From NCBI GenBank assembly GCA_000320545.1, contig ADNK01000048.1, forward strand, positions 1 through 64,000: a stretch of 64,000 nucleotides of DNA, in the 5' to 3' direction. Both the position numbers and the translations under genes were made by a program. Of the stretch, positions 1-13,618 are shown in pieces. Position 1 is the stretch's first letter. Each line of letters starts with the position of its first letter. The stretch is from Bigelowiella natans CCMP2755 (Eukaryota; Cercozoa; Chlorarachniophyceae). The notes under the pieces were generated by a model, which saw only the letters and a list, made by a program, of their open reading frames with translations, did not search any database and was not told where the DNA came from.

Positions 1-73
1 TAAATGTGATAACTAAAACAAACGCAAACGGCTGATCCAAAACTCTCCTCCTCCTCCTCCTCATTTCTTTCAG

Positions 74-364
74 GTTGTTGGGGAAGAGCTGCTCGGAGCG
101 TTGGTCAGGGAAACGGTGTGTGAGAGATGAGAAGATATAAAGCACACGCGTGCGCGCGCACACACAAAGAGGGAGAGAAAGAGAGAAAGAGAGAGAGAGA
201 GAGAACGAGAGCGATTGTGAAGCGCATTAATCTATGTATCCCTCCCCCTTCCCCTCCACAGGCCCTTAACGCTAGCAGAGCTCGCAGATCGCTCAACGCC
301 ACGTATATGGTATTACGACTACTATCACGATGTTTCAAGATACGTTATACATATAAATAAATAA

Positions 365-398
<34 letters not shown>

Positions 399-827
399 CT
401 AGAAGTAGTGGCAGACCATTGTGACCTCTCTCGCTCTCTTGCATGAGAATCATGAGAGGGACCGACGACGAAAGCTCGAGCCGATCTCCCCCCCCCCCCA
501 ACCCCCCCCTTGCAATAGATAGATACGACATACGACTCCTCTTTCTTTGGTATCTTCTTTTGTTTGATGGTACTACTGCTACTACTACTACTACTACTAC
601 TACAACTACTCAGGGTCCTCTGGGAACTAGGAGGAAGCTGATCAGGGACATTATTGGACGGTACACACATACATATATACATGCATACATACGTCATGAG
701 CACTAAATATAGAAAAATCGGTGGAAGAGAAACAAAAAGAAGAAGAAGAAGAAGAAGAAGAAGAAGAGGCATCGGAAGTGAAAGTGGATTTAAGAGTGAG
801 GTTTTTGCCGCACAATCCGAAATCTGA
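74..827 (+). CDS. 3' part of an unrecognised multi-exon gene
   Basis: I do not recognise the family. Four exons can be linked in one frame: 74-115, 262-309, 614-660 and about 713-827. All are bounded by AG and GT, and the introns hold GA, AT and TAC microsatellites. The first exons read as helical, Leu/Ala/Arg-rich sequence (VVGEELLGALVRE, then GTRRKLIRDIIGR). Intron phase forces the last exon into an Arg-rich frame through the (GAA)n tract, with a stop at 825-827. A Glu-rich frame through the same tract stays open to 915 but needs a different phase. The 5' end lies outside the window. The last exon is the weakest part. Confidence 0.3.
571..768. repeat. Triplet microsatellites in and beside the last exons of the leftmost gene
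   Basis: There is a (TAC)n run at about 571-606 in an intron and an interrupted (GAA)n run at about 737-768 in the last exon. The GAA tract reads as poly-Arg or poly-Glu depending on frame. An (AT)n run lies at about 366-393. Confidence 0.9.
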
Positions 828-2314
828 CGGTTTTAACATGATGGCACTCCGTCTTAGATATAGTAACAGAAAGACCCAGGATGATGCTGCGAAGGTAGTA
901 GTCATTAACGAATAAACAGCAACCGTTTCCACCCAATCGGCTACTTTGAGCTAGTGCAACGTCTAATGATGTCAATCCTGCGTTTGGATGAAGGACCAAA
1001 AGCACCGATTATAAATCCTCACCGATGCATGGTTTCGCTCGATAGAAATGCCTACCTCGCGGCTTAATAGTAACTATTTATCGCTATGCTGATGCAAGAG
1101 AGAGAGAGGAGGGGGGGGGGGGGGGGGGAGGGAAGAGACGGTACGAAGGATATTTCTCGTTGGAAAATCGCCTATTTAGAATCGCTGAAGCACGCCTGAA
1201 GATGGATTGGTGGCCGGGCACAGGAAAAGCCGCGGCAAAAACCGGATCGTATCCAGTGACTTCGTGATTCCGCGAACATCTAGCTCTCTTCTAGGAAAAT
1301 GAGTGGGGAAATTAGCCATTGTTTAGAGATACAGGAAAACGTTCCTTTGTCGATCTGACTTGCTATCAACGACCCGTAGTAGCAATATTTCACTATTAAT
1401 TTCACTCACTATGTGTATACCCTTTCTTAATGAAAAATTATTTTATATCATCACGCTCGCATCACAACACCGCAGTGCCTAATTGCTGTGTATATCATAT
1501 CTTAGTGCTGTAGCGGCCGCTTTACATAGCTACGACTTAGGATGCATGACTATTGAAAAAAATTAATCGGAATAATTTCGACTACATACGTCTCACATAT
1601 TATTGGCACGCAGCCAGATAAATATAATGTCCATGCATACAGTGGCTGTTACTAAAATGCATGTACGCTAATAGAGCCAGCTTTCTGGGTAAATTTGACA
1701 ACATTCCAGTATAGCTACATGACACGGCGACTCCCTTGATCATGACGTATCTACATAACGACTACGGCTACGTTGCTATAGTTCTATCTAGTCTGTTTAG
1801 CTGTGACGATGCGCTACACGTAATATCGTATACGATTATCACATGTTGTAGTCGCTTCTAGGCTTGCTTGTGTCTTGAATGAAGCTCACATGCGGTACTA
1901 CTACTGTGCAACACCGACAACTATGCATTTGCTCCCTTGCATTTTTGGTTCAGGACAAGGCTTATTAAGCTTATTTGTAGCAGCTGCGCAGCTAGCTAGC
2001 TAGCGTCTTTTTGATGTTGCTCTTAGCATTCAATTGTTGTTGCATCATCACCGGTGGTACAATCAACACAATAGCACACTGTGTTAAGTTGAAGTAGTTG
2101 CTACTAATGCAAACCAAACCACACCAACTAGCTAATCGGATGCTATGCATAGGATTTAACGATGACTCCGCGGTAAAAATGAAATGCATTATCTAGATAA
2201 TTGAAGGCCAGCCAGTTTTGTAATTAAATGAATCAACATTGAGGTCCACATGGAGGGTCATTCTCTTATTAATATTTTCATTTGATGTTCGATCTAATAC
2301 ATTTTTTGAGGTTC
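828..2314. other. Convergent intergenic space
   Basis: Space between the 3' ends of the leftmost gene and CFAP57. No credible coding exon is visible. It contains a G-rich homopolymer at about 1110-1128, a diverged copy of the dispersed repeat near 1500-1600 (reverse orientation), and a palindromic CTAG run at 1989-2004 (GCTAGCTAGCTAGC). GCATGC and CTAG tetramers and hexamers are visibly commoner here than in the flanking genes. Confidence 0.6.
1500..1605 (-). repeat. Dispersed convergent-space repeat, copy 1
   Basis: Reading the minus strand, this copy gives GTGAGACGTATGTAGT, then TTTTTTTCAATAGTCATG, then GTAGCTATGTAAAGCGG and CCGCTACAGC, in the same order and spacing as the copies at 10720 and 36866. 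It is the most diverged of the clear copies. Confidence 0.65.
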
Positions 2315-3448
2315 CTACGCGATCTCTGCTCTCGCCTTTGACACTGTCCCAGCATTAACTGTGATGCCCAGGCGAACGGAGGCCAGCTGAATCTCTTGAC
2401 GTAAGTTTTCGATCTGTCTTCTTTGAAGCTCCACAATTTTTGCAGCCTCGTTTTGCGAGTATGATGAGTTCTTCGCCTGACTCTTGCTGCTTACCGATAC
2501 CACTTCCTGCATTCATGTCGTAGTAACTTAGTGTGCTAAATCAAACTGGATTACGTTGTTTGAATCAGTGTATCACCTTACTAAGCGACCTCAACCTCAA
2601 TTTCTCCAGATTTGCTCTTAAAACCTTGATCTCTTTCAGTAAGTCCATGTTTTCCTTCATGATCTGATGAATTCGTTATATCTCATATGTCTTATAACAC
2701 TTACCAGAGGAGTGGTCATTACCGTGACAACGTTTTTCCGCCGCTGCTCCGATCCGATTCTCAACTTCCTCTTCAGTTCTTTGACTGTTTTGCGCAAATG
2801 GGTTTCCTGCTCTTTGTATTCGCTCTGCACTTTATCGGCAACCTGCATAGAATACGGCTCAATGAAGAAGAATGGTGACCACCATCATCGTCAAGAGATG
2901 CACTTCGTGAAATATAACTACCTTCACCGTCGATTTATTGATCGTGGCGTATCTTTCACATATTCTCGTCACTTCCTCGTCGAGCTTCGCAGGATGCTGA
3001 ATAACCTGCACAGGGGGGGTAGGGGAAAGGGGTGTGAATCCATGTCCAAGCTACAGAGTGAGTCGTGGCGCTCACAGCAACGAAGGTGGTTTTACCTCGA
3101 CGACAACTTGGATGTACTTCTTTATTTGCTGACAAACGTGCACAAAACTCGTTTAGTGATGAGGAGGTAGCACACGGAAAGCAGAAGCAGGGAAGGGGGA
3201 TAATTAGACTTACTTCCAACTCAATCTGCAGTCTCCTTAACCTTCGTCCCCTCTGCTGGTCCTCCTTTTGCTTATTCGAAAGCTTCTTCTTGAGCATTTT
3301 GATCTCGTCTTCAAGCTTGCCGTTCTCAGAGTGCCTTCGCTCCAGCTCTCCATCTAACCGCAACACCTTGGCCTACGCAGTGTATAATATATTTGATTAT
3401 ATATGTGTATATACACACACACACACACACATATTATAAAAAAATATT

Positions 3449-3493
<45 letters not shown>

Positions 3494-6400
3494 ACATGAT
3501 CGAAAAAAGATGATACAAAAGGTGCTGCTACCTTCATCTGGGCAATTTCCTTCTCCCTTGGCTCGATCTGGAGGTTCTGTTGCTTTATACTATAGTCGAG
3601 GACGTACTTGTGCTTTTCCAGCTCCTGGATGCTTTTCTTCAAGTCGTAGATCTGCGTCTCGCGCTCGCTTATCGTCTGGTCCATCTTTTTGATCTGCCGT
3701 TTCAAGCGCGCGATCTCCTCTTGCAGCCCCGAAACCTTGTCCTCCAGGCGTAGGGACTCCTCCTCTATCTCCTTCTTTTGCTCTATCTGCTCTATGATGT
3801 GCTTTTTCAGCGAGGCGAACCGCTTCTTCATGATACCGTTTTCTCCCTTGAGTCGCAGCGTGCTGTCCCTCTCGAGATTGAGTTTTGCCTCGTATTTCCT
3901 GACAAGCTGCTCGATTTCCAGGTCGGTGTCTAGCTCCAGCTGCCTCTTCGTCTCCTTGAACTGGCGCATCACGGTGTCTCTATCTTCCACAGCCTTGTTG
4001 ACTTTCTCAACCGCCTTGTTCTTCGCCTCTCTGTGGATCCGCTTGGACATCAGCGTTGCCTCCCTGTGCTCCTTCTCCATGGTGCGTATCCGGTTTCGGT
4101 GCTGCAGCTTCGCCTCCTGGTATTCGTTTTCAGCGTCGTTGTACATCTTAATCTGTTCTAAGAGGGAGTTCTGGTCCTGCATATCGATGCGGTCGAATTC
4201 CTCCTTACTCTCCTTGAAGAATCGCTTCTCGCTCTCCTGAAAGTCAACCTGCATGTCGGCCTTCTCCTCGCGGAGGCTTTCGTACTCGTTCTTCTGCTCC
4301 TCCAGCTTAAGCTGGAACTTCTGCGTCGAGTCCTTGAGGTTCTTCTGGTACTGCATCTCGTGCTGCCTGAGCTTGGAGTCGTTCTGTAGGATCAGAATCT
4401 TGACACGGGACTGCAGCTGGTGCATGATGACGTGCTTCTCCTCCAGGTCCGACTTGGTGACCATCACCTCCTCGGACCAAGGGATCACTTCCTTCGTTTC
4501 CTTCCGGCTCCGGAACTCGGGCGAGATGATGTCCCAGAACGCAAGGGTGCCATCGCGAGACACGGTAAACAGGTATTTGTCGTCGCTGGAGATGCACATT
4601 TTGCTCACTGCATCTGCGTGGCAGCTGTAGCCAACACAGTATATAGCTGCGAAGGGATACTTATACGACCAGACGTTTCCTTCCATGTCAGCTACGAAGA
4701 ACATACGCTGCGGCCGATGGCCTATGCATATCTGAGACAACTCTTTCTTCCCATCGATCTCTGGACTTGTGGGCGATTGATCAATGATCTCGACTATTTT
4801 GGATCCCTTTCCTACCGCGTACATCTTCTCGTCATACGAGGAAAGGGCACACGTGAAATGAACTCCCTTGAGAAAGTAGTTATTCACTTGCTCCCTGCTC
4901 TCCCCGAGTTTGGTGAGGAAAACGTGGCCGTCGGCACCTGTGGAGCAGATGGACTCATCGTCCTCACTCCAATATATCGAAGCCACCTTGCTCGAATGGC
5001 ACTTAAGCATCATATCAGGCCTTGGCTTGCACGTGAAGGTCTCAAACACGTGAATGAGTGAGTTCTGAGCCGCAGCGAACAGGTTACCACCGTTGGAGAA
5101 CCGGACTTCGCGGACGTTGCGAAGAGGGAAATCACGCACAGGGCGCAGGTCGTCCATTAGGATGTTGAAGAAACGTAGCTTGTCAGGAAAACCGATGACC
5201 AAGTGAAACCCCGAAGGGTGAAATGCAACTGACAGCGGTTCCTCTGCAAAGTATTTAACATTCTCGAGCGTTTTTGTCATGTAGTCCCAGACCCGCACCG
5301 ACTTATCCTGCCCAACCGTAACCACCAGCGGTTTTCGCTGGCAAATATCCATGCCGTTGATGGTAGCATGGTGACCGAGCTCTCCCAGGGGCTGAAACTT
5401 CATGTCCCTCGGGTTTAAGACATCAGCGTTAAAGGAAGTAAGAGTGTACATTTGGGAGTTCTCCAGCGCGATGCAGGTGGATCTTTGCGTTGGGGAGACA
5501 CTGAGGGAAGTCACAGCTGCAGTTTGTTCTTGTTGCACGACGAATTCCTTTTGCTTCTTGAAATCGTTTGCGAGTTCGTCGTCCTTATGCTGTCTCTGGA
5601 ATACTTCGATTTTGCCGCTACCAGTGCCGACAAGGAAGGACTTATCACGACTACAGACCTGCATATTGGGGGGTTGTCTATCAAGAATTGAATGAATCAT
5701 AAGTCTATAGGAATCGACCTTTATACAAGTCACTGGCATGAGATCAGATGTCGTTGACATCTCCTTTAACAGAGAGAAGTTTTGGAATAGCAATACCTGC
5801 AAAACGTTAATTTAGAATCTCGGTCCAGGAGGAAACCGATCGGGAATGATATGAGTAGTCTAAGAATTCACCTTTCCCGACTCTGTTCCAACCAGAAGTA
5901 GATTTGATGCCAACCACTCATGACATAAGTAGTTTTCCGCGATCTTTCCCTTCGTTTCGATATGTTGCAGTTTTGAATCTGAGTCAATCTTAAAGAAGTT
6001 GACTAGTTTGTATCCCGTCAAGACCAACACCGAGGGATCATGCGGTGAGAAGCTGCAGCGTAAGTTAGATGATGTGGACTTCACTGCAATTGATTCACTT
6101 TGAAGAACCTGTTAGAAGAGAGCAAGTCAATTTCCTGAAGGGCGCGTAAAAAATAACGACGAACCTTCTTTGCTTCCCAGTCCCATGTACTCAAAATAAA
6201 GTCTGGTTCACCCCCTATGCAAAGCAGGTATTTGCTGTCCGGGGAGAATTTTAAAGACGTGTACAATGAACTGGAAACTTCCGGATTTATAAGAGAAGCA
6301 CACAGCTTCAGCGTACGGACATCGTAGATGTCGATCTTCCCATTCGTGTCGGTTCGAAAGGCAGCAGCAATAGTCCTAGAAGAATGCACGCGGGTCACAA

Positions 6401-6987
6401 TTGGAATGGATACCTTTCATCTTCGAGTTATTGGTCATTGGTTCTTAATACCTTCTATTAGGAGAAACAGCTATCGCTGTTATTTCGGAGGCAGAATCTT
6501 CGTTCGCATCCCCAGTCACTATGAACCGCTGGGTCTTCGTGATAGTGTCATAGATTACTGAAGATGACAATTGCCAAAGGTCAGCATTACATAATTCGAG
6601 ATACTATTCAAGAGAATTCTTTAGATTTGGAAAATCAGACAATTTCGTACCGATGTTCCGGCCGCAGGGATAAACTATCACATTTTCTTCAATGTAGTGA
6701 ACGTTGTCAGTCACATCCTCCTTGAGCCCAAACACATGCCTGAAAAACAGATACAATCAAAAATTAAGGCTACGCCGATACGTATATCATAGAGAGCTGC
6801 AATCTTTTGAACAGATAAGGAATTCTAAGTTTTTCACATGGTTTCTTCGACATCTCAGTTTCGCAGAAAGCTTGCAGGTTATGCACCCCCAATCTCGAGG
6901 CGAAGGTCAGGCAGAACTCAGCAAACATAAGCGTTGGTATCGATACCTGAGCTTGAGCTCGGAGGCAATGCTGTTCTCGCCGCTCAT
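2315..6987 (-). CDS. CFAP57: CFAP57 (WDR65), ciliary WD40/coiled-coil protein
   Basis: CFAP57 is an axonemal adaptor implicated in inner dynein arm assembly. Twelve exons (6947-6987, 6651-6739, 6452-6557, 6165-6375, 5872-6108, 3532-5796, 3214-3372, 3096-3128, 2922-3005, 2705-2842, 2577-2663, 2315-2506) sum to 3642 nt, or 1213 residues, close to the roughly 1250 of animal CFAP57. The N-terminus (MSGENS, then HVFGLKEDV) and the block YPCGRNIG align with the family start. WD40 repeats fill about residues 30-620 (for example DKSVRVWDY, DGTLAFWDI). A long coiled coil follows, with the diagnostic VLDYSIKQQNLQIEPREKEI segment. The start is the first Met before a canonical donor. Gene identity is firm, and the exon ends agree with frame throughout. 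It diverges from SRPK to its right. Confidence 0.95.
3404..3492. repeat. CA and AT dinucleotide tracts in a CFAP57 intron
   Basis: A (CA)n run at about 3410-3432 is followed by an (AT)n run at about 3452-3490. Both lie within the 159-bp intron between the large exon and the next coiled-coil exon. Confidence 0.9.
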
Positions 6988-7902
6988 GGTGATAGAGCGC
7001 TGGGAAAGGGGAGGGGACGGAGGGCGTATTACTATCGGGCACGTGCAGGTCTTAGGCGAAAATCAGACAGCGAATGGGAAATAATATTGAACGTCTTAAA
7101 ATACCATTGTCTCTAATTGTAAATGGACTCCTTCTTCACTCAGAATTCTGTGCCTGAAAATGCTGGTAACGGACGTGGGTGGCAAGCCCGCTCCAAATAC
7201 ATTCAGTTTTCTCTAAAATCGGAAAGACTCGAATGAGAGATGCCCCAGATTTTAAATTTAATTTAATTTCAGACCATGTTTGCTAGTCTCAGGGTCGAAA
7301 TGCCATTTATGACGGAAGTGGACTCCCTTTTAATATCGTTGTCGCGAGGAAGATTGATAATTTCATGCATTTATTTCTGGAAGAGGTTATTCTGTGTTGT
7401 CGCTAGTAATTCCCCGCATGAAATTATGACTACAGCCGAAAGCAATCTCGTTCCTCCCCTCCTCGATATTGCACGACGATCTATCCCATCACAGTTTTCG
7501 CTCCCCTATCCATTCGCCGCAGAATTTTTTAAGGTAGGGTTCTATGTAAGCAAAGGGAAAGGAAGATCCGCCCTGATACACCAAAATGTTGCATTATTTG
7601 GATATGCGCTCTCCGATGTCGTAGAAGTTGTGAAAGTTTTGCACTCGGAACCTATGTTCGGCTGAGAAAAAGGAATTTAATCGTTGTGCTCAGAAAGCCT
7701 TCGTCTTACATTATGATATAATATATTACTAGGAAGTTGCTTTCTCTTAGGAGCAACATCAAATTATATGCATGTACCCATATTTACAGAAATATGATAA
7801 AATATGTTATCGGTAGGTCGGTGAAAGAGGATAATAGTGCGCTTTGTCTTAGAACCAAATTGGTCTTAAGCAATTATTGCCAACTCTGGGGGGAGGAAGT
7901 AC
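6988..7902. promoter_or_regulatory. Head-to-head space between CFAP57 and the SRPK gene
   Basis: About 0.9 kb separates the two start codons and must contain both promoters. An ATG-initiated reading frame at 7276-7665 (+, 129 codons) matches nothing I recognise. It lacks splice continuity to either neighbour and may be chance or a short upstream gene. No TATA-like element can be assigned with confidence. Confidence 0.4.
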
Positions 7903-10095
<2,193 letters not shown>

Positions 10096-11091
10096 AAAAT
10101 TAAAGAATATGAACGGAAAAGCATGGGGGCGTGGAATGTGCACACCGCCTCCTGTAGCTGTTGAATCTATAGCAAACATATAATATTTTAGTTGTGAACA
10201 TAAAATGTGATATATAAGTTGTATTTTTCCCACGTGTGATAGTTGATACTGTTTAATGGTTCTATCATCTTGATGAAAGAACATGTATTTATTTGGTAGT
10301 CATCAGTCAGCACGAAATTTAGATTGCATCTTGTTGGATATGTCTTGTCAAACGAGTAACACGAACAATGTTTTACTTGCTAATAATTTACTAGAATGTT
10401 CGATCGCTTGTCATCAAAAACATTATATTTGTCAGCAGTGTGTTTGATTATTGATAGCACAAGCAATGATTGATATCAGTAATGATGAAAGGCAATTGCA
10501 TATGTATTTCAAGGGCAGTATATACATTGTCATAGCATACTCAGCTGCTGAAGCATGCGCATGGTAGATGCAGCGCAAGCTCAAATAGTATCCGCCAGCT
10601 GTCTCGTTGTACCAGCTGTTGTGAATGCACTGTGCACACATTGTAACATCATCGTATACGGCCGAAAGAGGATGCTTTCACATGCATGAAACACATTGTG
10701 GCAGAAACCAACAGACACAACATCAGCGCTGTAGCCGCTGCATTGCACAGCTACATCAGGATGACCATTGAAAAAATTTAATTTGTTCATTACATCCGTC
10801 TCACACATCACAATGTGCGTCGCACAATGTAGCATAGCATGCATGTATACGCTACATCCTCCAACATGTGCGGAATAAGTATATCATATACCTAGAATGA
10901 TGATAATCATGATTGCTGACACAACTTTGTTAGATACATGTCTTCTATAGTCTGGCGCAAACATCGTCACATCGGACAAGCCCTGCTAGCCTGTTACGGT
11001 GTATCCAAGCTACATGAGGCCAGGTACCCACGTGAAGAAGGTAACAATTCTGCTGATACTTTGGATATTGCAATTTAAATTTGCATGTTCC
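10096..11091. other. Convergent intergenic space
   Basis: Tail-to-tail space between SRPK and the nickel SOD. No coding exon is supported. It carries the second clear copy of the dispersed repeat and is rich in GCATGC-like palindromes. Confidence 0.6.
10720..10812 (-). repeat. Dispersed convergent-space repeat, copy 2
   Basis: On the minus strand this reads GTGTGAGACGGATGTAATGA, then TTTTTTCAATGGTCATCCTG, then ATGTAGCTGTGCAATGCAG and CGGCTACAGCGCTGATG. It matches the plus-strand copy at 36866-36957 almost base for base over about 90 bp. Confidence 0.85.
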
Positions 11092-12217
11092 CTATTTCTT
11101 CTTGTAGATTGTAGCAAGATGAGAAATTTCATGTGCGAGGTCTTCCGCAACTTTAAGATCGGTGGATTGCTTCGCCTGTCAAAATAAGGGTTCCATAAAT
11201 TAGATATCATTGATTATCAACTTGCCACGAGCTTGCTACACTTCCTAAAGTCGAAAACATAGAATCATAACCTTCATAGCAAGGCGCATGACACGATGAT
11301 GGGTTGCCAGAATCTGTAGATATTATGGAAATAATGCAAGTCACATCAGTGTTCATTTCATTCATATGATTCTTGTGACCTCGAGATACGCTGGATAACC
11401 TTCGTCATACTTTGACACGTTTGCAACCTAGAGAAAAGTATTTCACCCCCATTGATAGACACAGACGTATGTTGTTGATGAAATCGAAGTATATCGAGAT
11501 TTTTTGATTCTCTGACCTTTTGAGTAAGAAAATACTCTGCGAGTATGGTGATGATGTTCGACGCATGAGCCTGCATCACAAAGTGATTAGATAAAATGTA
11601 CATAAGCAATAGGCAATTTGAAAAAGCGGGTCAGAACCTCCTTCGTGATAATCCACCTCGTAGCTTGATTCATGCTTCAGATTTAGAAATTAAGTATCAG
11701 CGAAAATTTACAAGCCCATTGTTAACATCTATCAATACCTCTGGGCATTCTTGGCTGGAGAAAGTGAATTGACCTGTAGGTATTCAATGCAAGTCCAAAT
11801 ATAAAAGATGTTATTCGCCATTTTTCGTGAGTAACGTGAAACACGGGACCCGTACCTGATTCATAGCCTTCGTGATGGTCTTGCAGTCCTCTAATAGAGT
11901 GTTAATCCGACCACTGTCGTCATAAATTCCACACGGCACCTTTACAGAATATGAGTTATCGAGAAAGCGAGAGAAGAACATGAGTAACATTCGACAACTG
12001 CATTCATTACCTGGCAGTGCGCAAATGCAGCCTTTGTTGAAAAGAGGGAAAGCGCTGCGAATCCACTAGAAGCGAGAGCAGCGTTACGGAATCCTTTTTT
12101 TAAAAAAAAAATGTAATCGATTCAACACACCCTGTTGTCACCAAGCTGATAATGTCACGTCAGTGGGGAATGGGAAAGGGAGAGGGGGCAGGAGGGACGT
12201 GAGAAAGCGGCCCGCAT
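11092..12217 (-). CDS. sodN: Nickel-type superoxide dismutase with N-terminal leader
   Basis: Ni-SOD dismutates superoxide using a nickel ion held by an N-terminal hook (mature His1, Cys2, Cys6). Nine exons (12159-12217, 12011-12065, 11856-11939, 11739-11773, 11638-11674, 11517-11570, 11380-11427, 11272-11313, 11092-11175) sum to 498 nt, or 165 residues. The hook reads HCQVPCGIYDD after a leader of about 35 residues ending KAAFA. The leader is Arg/Ser-rich and then hydrophobic, so cleavage before His1 would create the metal-binding N-terminus. The body matches Ni-SOD helices (RINTLLEDCKTITKAMNQ, RWIITKEAH, ILAEYF, SKYDEGYPAYLE, LAMKAKQSTDLKVAEDL). One intron falls inside the hook, between HCQ and VPCG. 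The gene is divergent with the PAP/fibrillin gene, 170 bp away. Targeting (plastid or secretory) is inferred only. Confidence 0.93.
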
Positions 12218-12387
12218 GGTTTATCTAGTCGCAGATAAAAATCCCCTCTCTCGACGTTTGCAACAAGTGCTTGGCATCACTGGCAGGAACATGCTAGCGA
12301 CGTGAATTTCCTTTTGTCGCACCAGAGAAATTGGGAAGACGCTGACAATTCCACAATTCCCCACTTCGCTCGACGTAAAATTCGCGT
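12218..12387. promoter_or_regulatory. Short bidirectional space between sodN and PAP/fibrillin
   Basis: Only 170 bp separate the two start codons, so any cis elements are probably shared. No motif can be named. Both products have plausible plastid or stress roles, which makes co-regulation reasonable but unproven. Confidence 0.5.
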
Positions 12388-12791
12388 ATGTGGCCGTGGT
12401 ACTTGCTTCTGCTCCTCACGTCCACAGCATCATCATCGCTGTCATGTAGGCGGGCGGTTCGATCCCCTACTGCAAGAGGATTCCTAAAGTCAATGAAACG
12501 GGGAATTGCCCCTGCTTCAGTGTTCCAGTTTTTGGAGACGGGTGGAGAACAAAGCATACACGTGCATAATGGGGACTACCGGTTTCACATGTATGTGTTT
12601 TAAGGTTGGGGCCAGTCCAATCGCGAAGTATTGAAGACGAATTTGTTGGAAATAATAGCACCCTTGAAGAAAGGCGATGGAGCCACAACAGAGCAGCAGA
12701 TAGAAGTTGAAATGGCAGCAAGGTTTAACAGAGAAAACTAAGACGGAATGTCGCTACGTACCAAGATGAAGTTACATTCACACGAACACAC

Positions 12792-12854
<63 letters not shown>

Positions 12855-13618
12855 CGCACACACACGCGCGCACACACGCACATTCACCCTCATATGAATT
12901 ACAAAGCCATCATATTTCATAAATTTAGGCGTTTAGAACGCGTCAATCCAAGTCCACGTCCATTGAGCTCGTCGCTCTTAAGCGACAAATGGGAGTTGGT
13001 ATAACAGAAATACTTTTATTTACGAGATGCTAGTGTCAACTTTTGTAGTTTGAAACTACTATTGTTATTTGACGTTCTTGCTTAGGTTTACACGACCTCA
13101 GCGCCCATCTTGGGGTCTAAGCGTCTTCCGTTATTTAAACCAAGGAATCTGTATCAGGTAACCTTAAAGTCGAGTAGGATCGCGACCCTACATGATCATT
13201 TTTCTGCTCAAATTTGAATCTAGACGTTAGACATTCAAAATTTACGAGGGAAAAATGAGCAAGAAGGCTTCCTAGGGATCGTGGAGTCCGTGACTGCGAA
13301 TTTTACTCCTGTGGTTTGTTGATTCATTACATTCTGACAAATAAGTTAACATAAAAATCCGCATCACAAACTGGTGCGCGCGCGCGCGCGCACACACACA
13401 CACTGTGTGTACTCCATAATGAGGAATTTATTTGTTTAGACACATTAATACATGATTCATTCTGTCAGAATGAGACGACAGTAAACGTACAGTTTGACGA
13501 GTTTGGGATTGGGCCGATTCGAATCAAGGCACCTGCTTCTTGTAGTGCAACTCTAACCTTCGTCAATGCTAATTGGGGAGTATACGAAGATGCGTACATT
13601 ACTTACAACAGTATTTGA
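12388..13618 (+). CDS. Plastid-lipid-associated protein (PAP/fibrillin family)
   Basis: PAP/fibrillins are lipocalin-like proteins of plastoglobules and thylakoids. Six exons (12388-12541, 12605-12722, 12929-12998, 13086-13157, 13224-13313, 13469-13618) sum to 654 nt, or 217 residues. The hydrophobic start MWPWYLLLLLTS resembles an ER signal peptide and is followed by an Arg/Ser-rich stretch, as expected for import into a complex plastid. Family hallmarks follow in order: LLEIIAPLKKG, then RVNPSPRPL and LLSDKWELVYTTSAP, LDIQNLRGKN, ESVTANFTPV and IGPIRIKAPAS. The usual C-terminal block (DLRISRGNRGNLFVL-like) is not seen. The protein ends soon after the KAPAS motif, so it is either divergent there or the last exon is wrong. 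A (CA)n tract fills intron 2. Confidence 0.85.
12784..12872. repeat. (CA)n microsatellite in a fibrillin intron
   Basis: A run of about 70 bp of alternating C and A with a few G interruptions. It is the longest dinucleotide run in the left third of the window. Confidence 0.95.

Noticed and set aside
12294-12557. Minus-strand frame overlapping the fibrillin leader
   Set aside because: The frame lies opposite exon 1 of PAP/fibrillin and has no link to the Ni-SOD, whose start is fixed at 12217.
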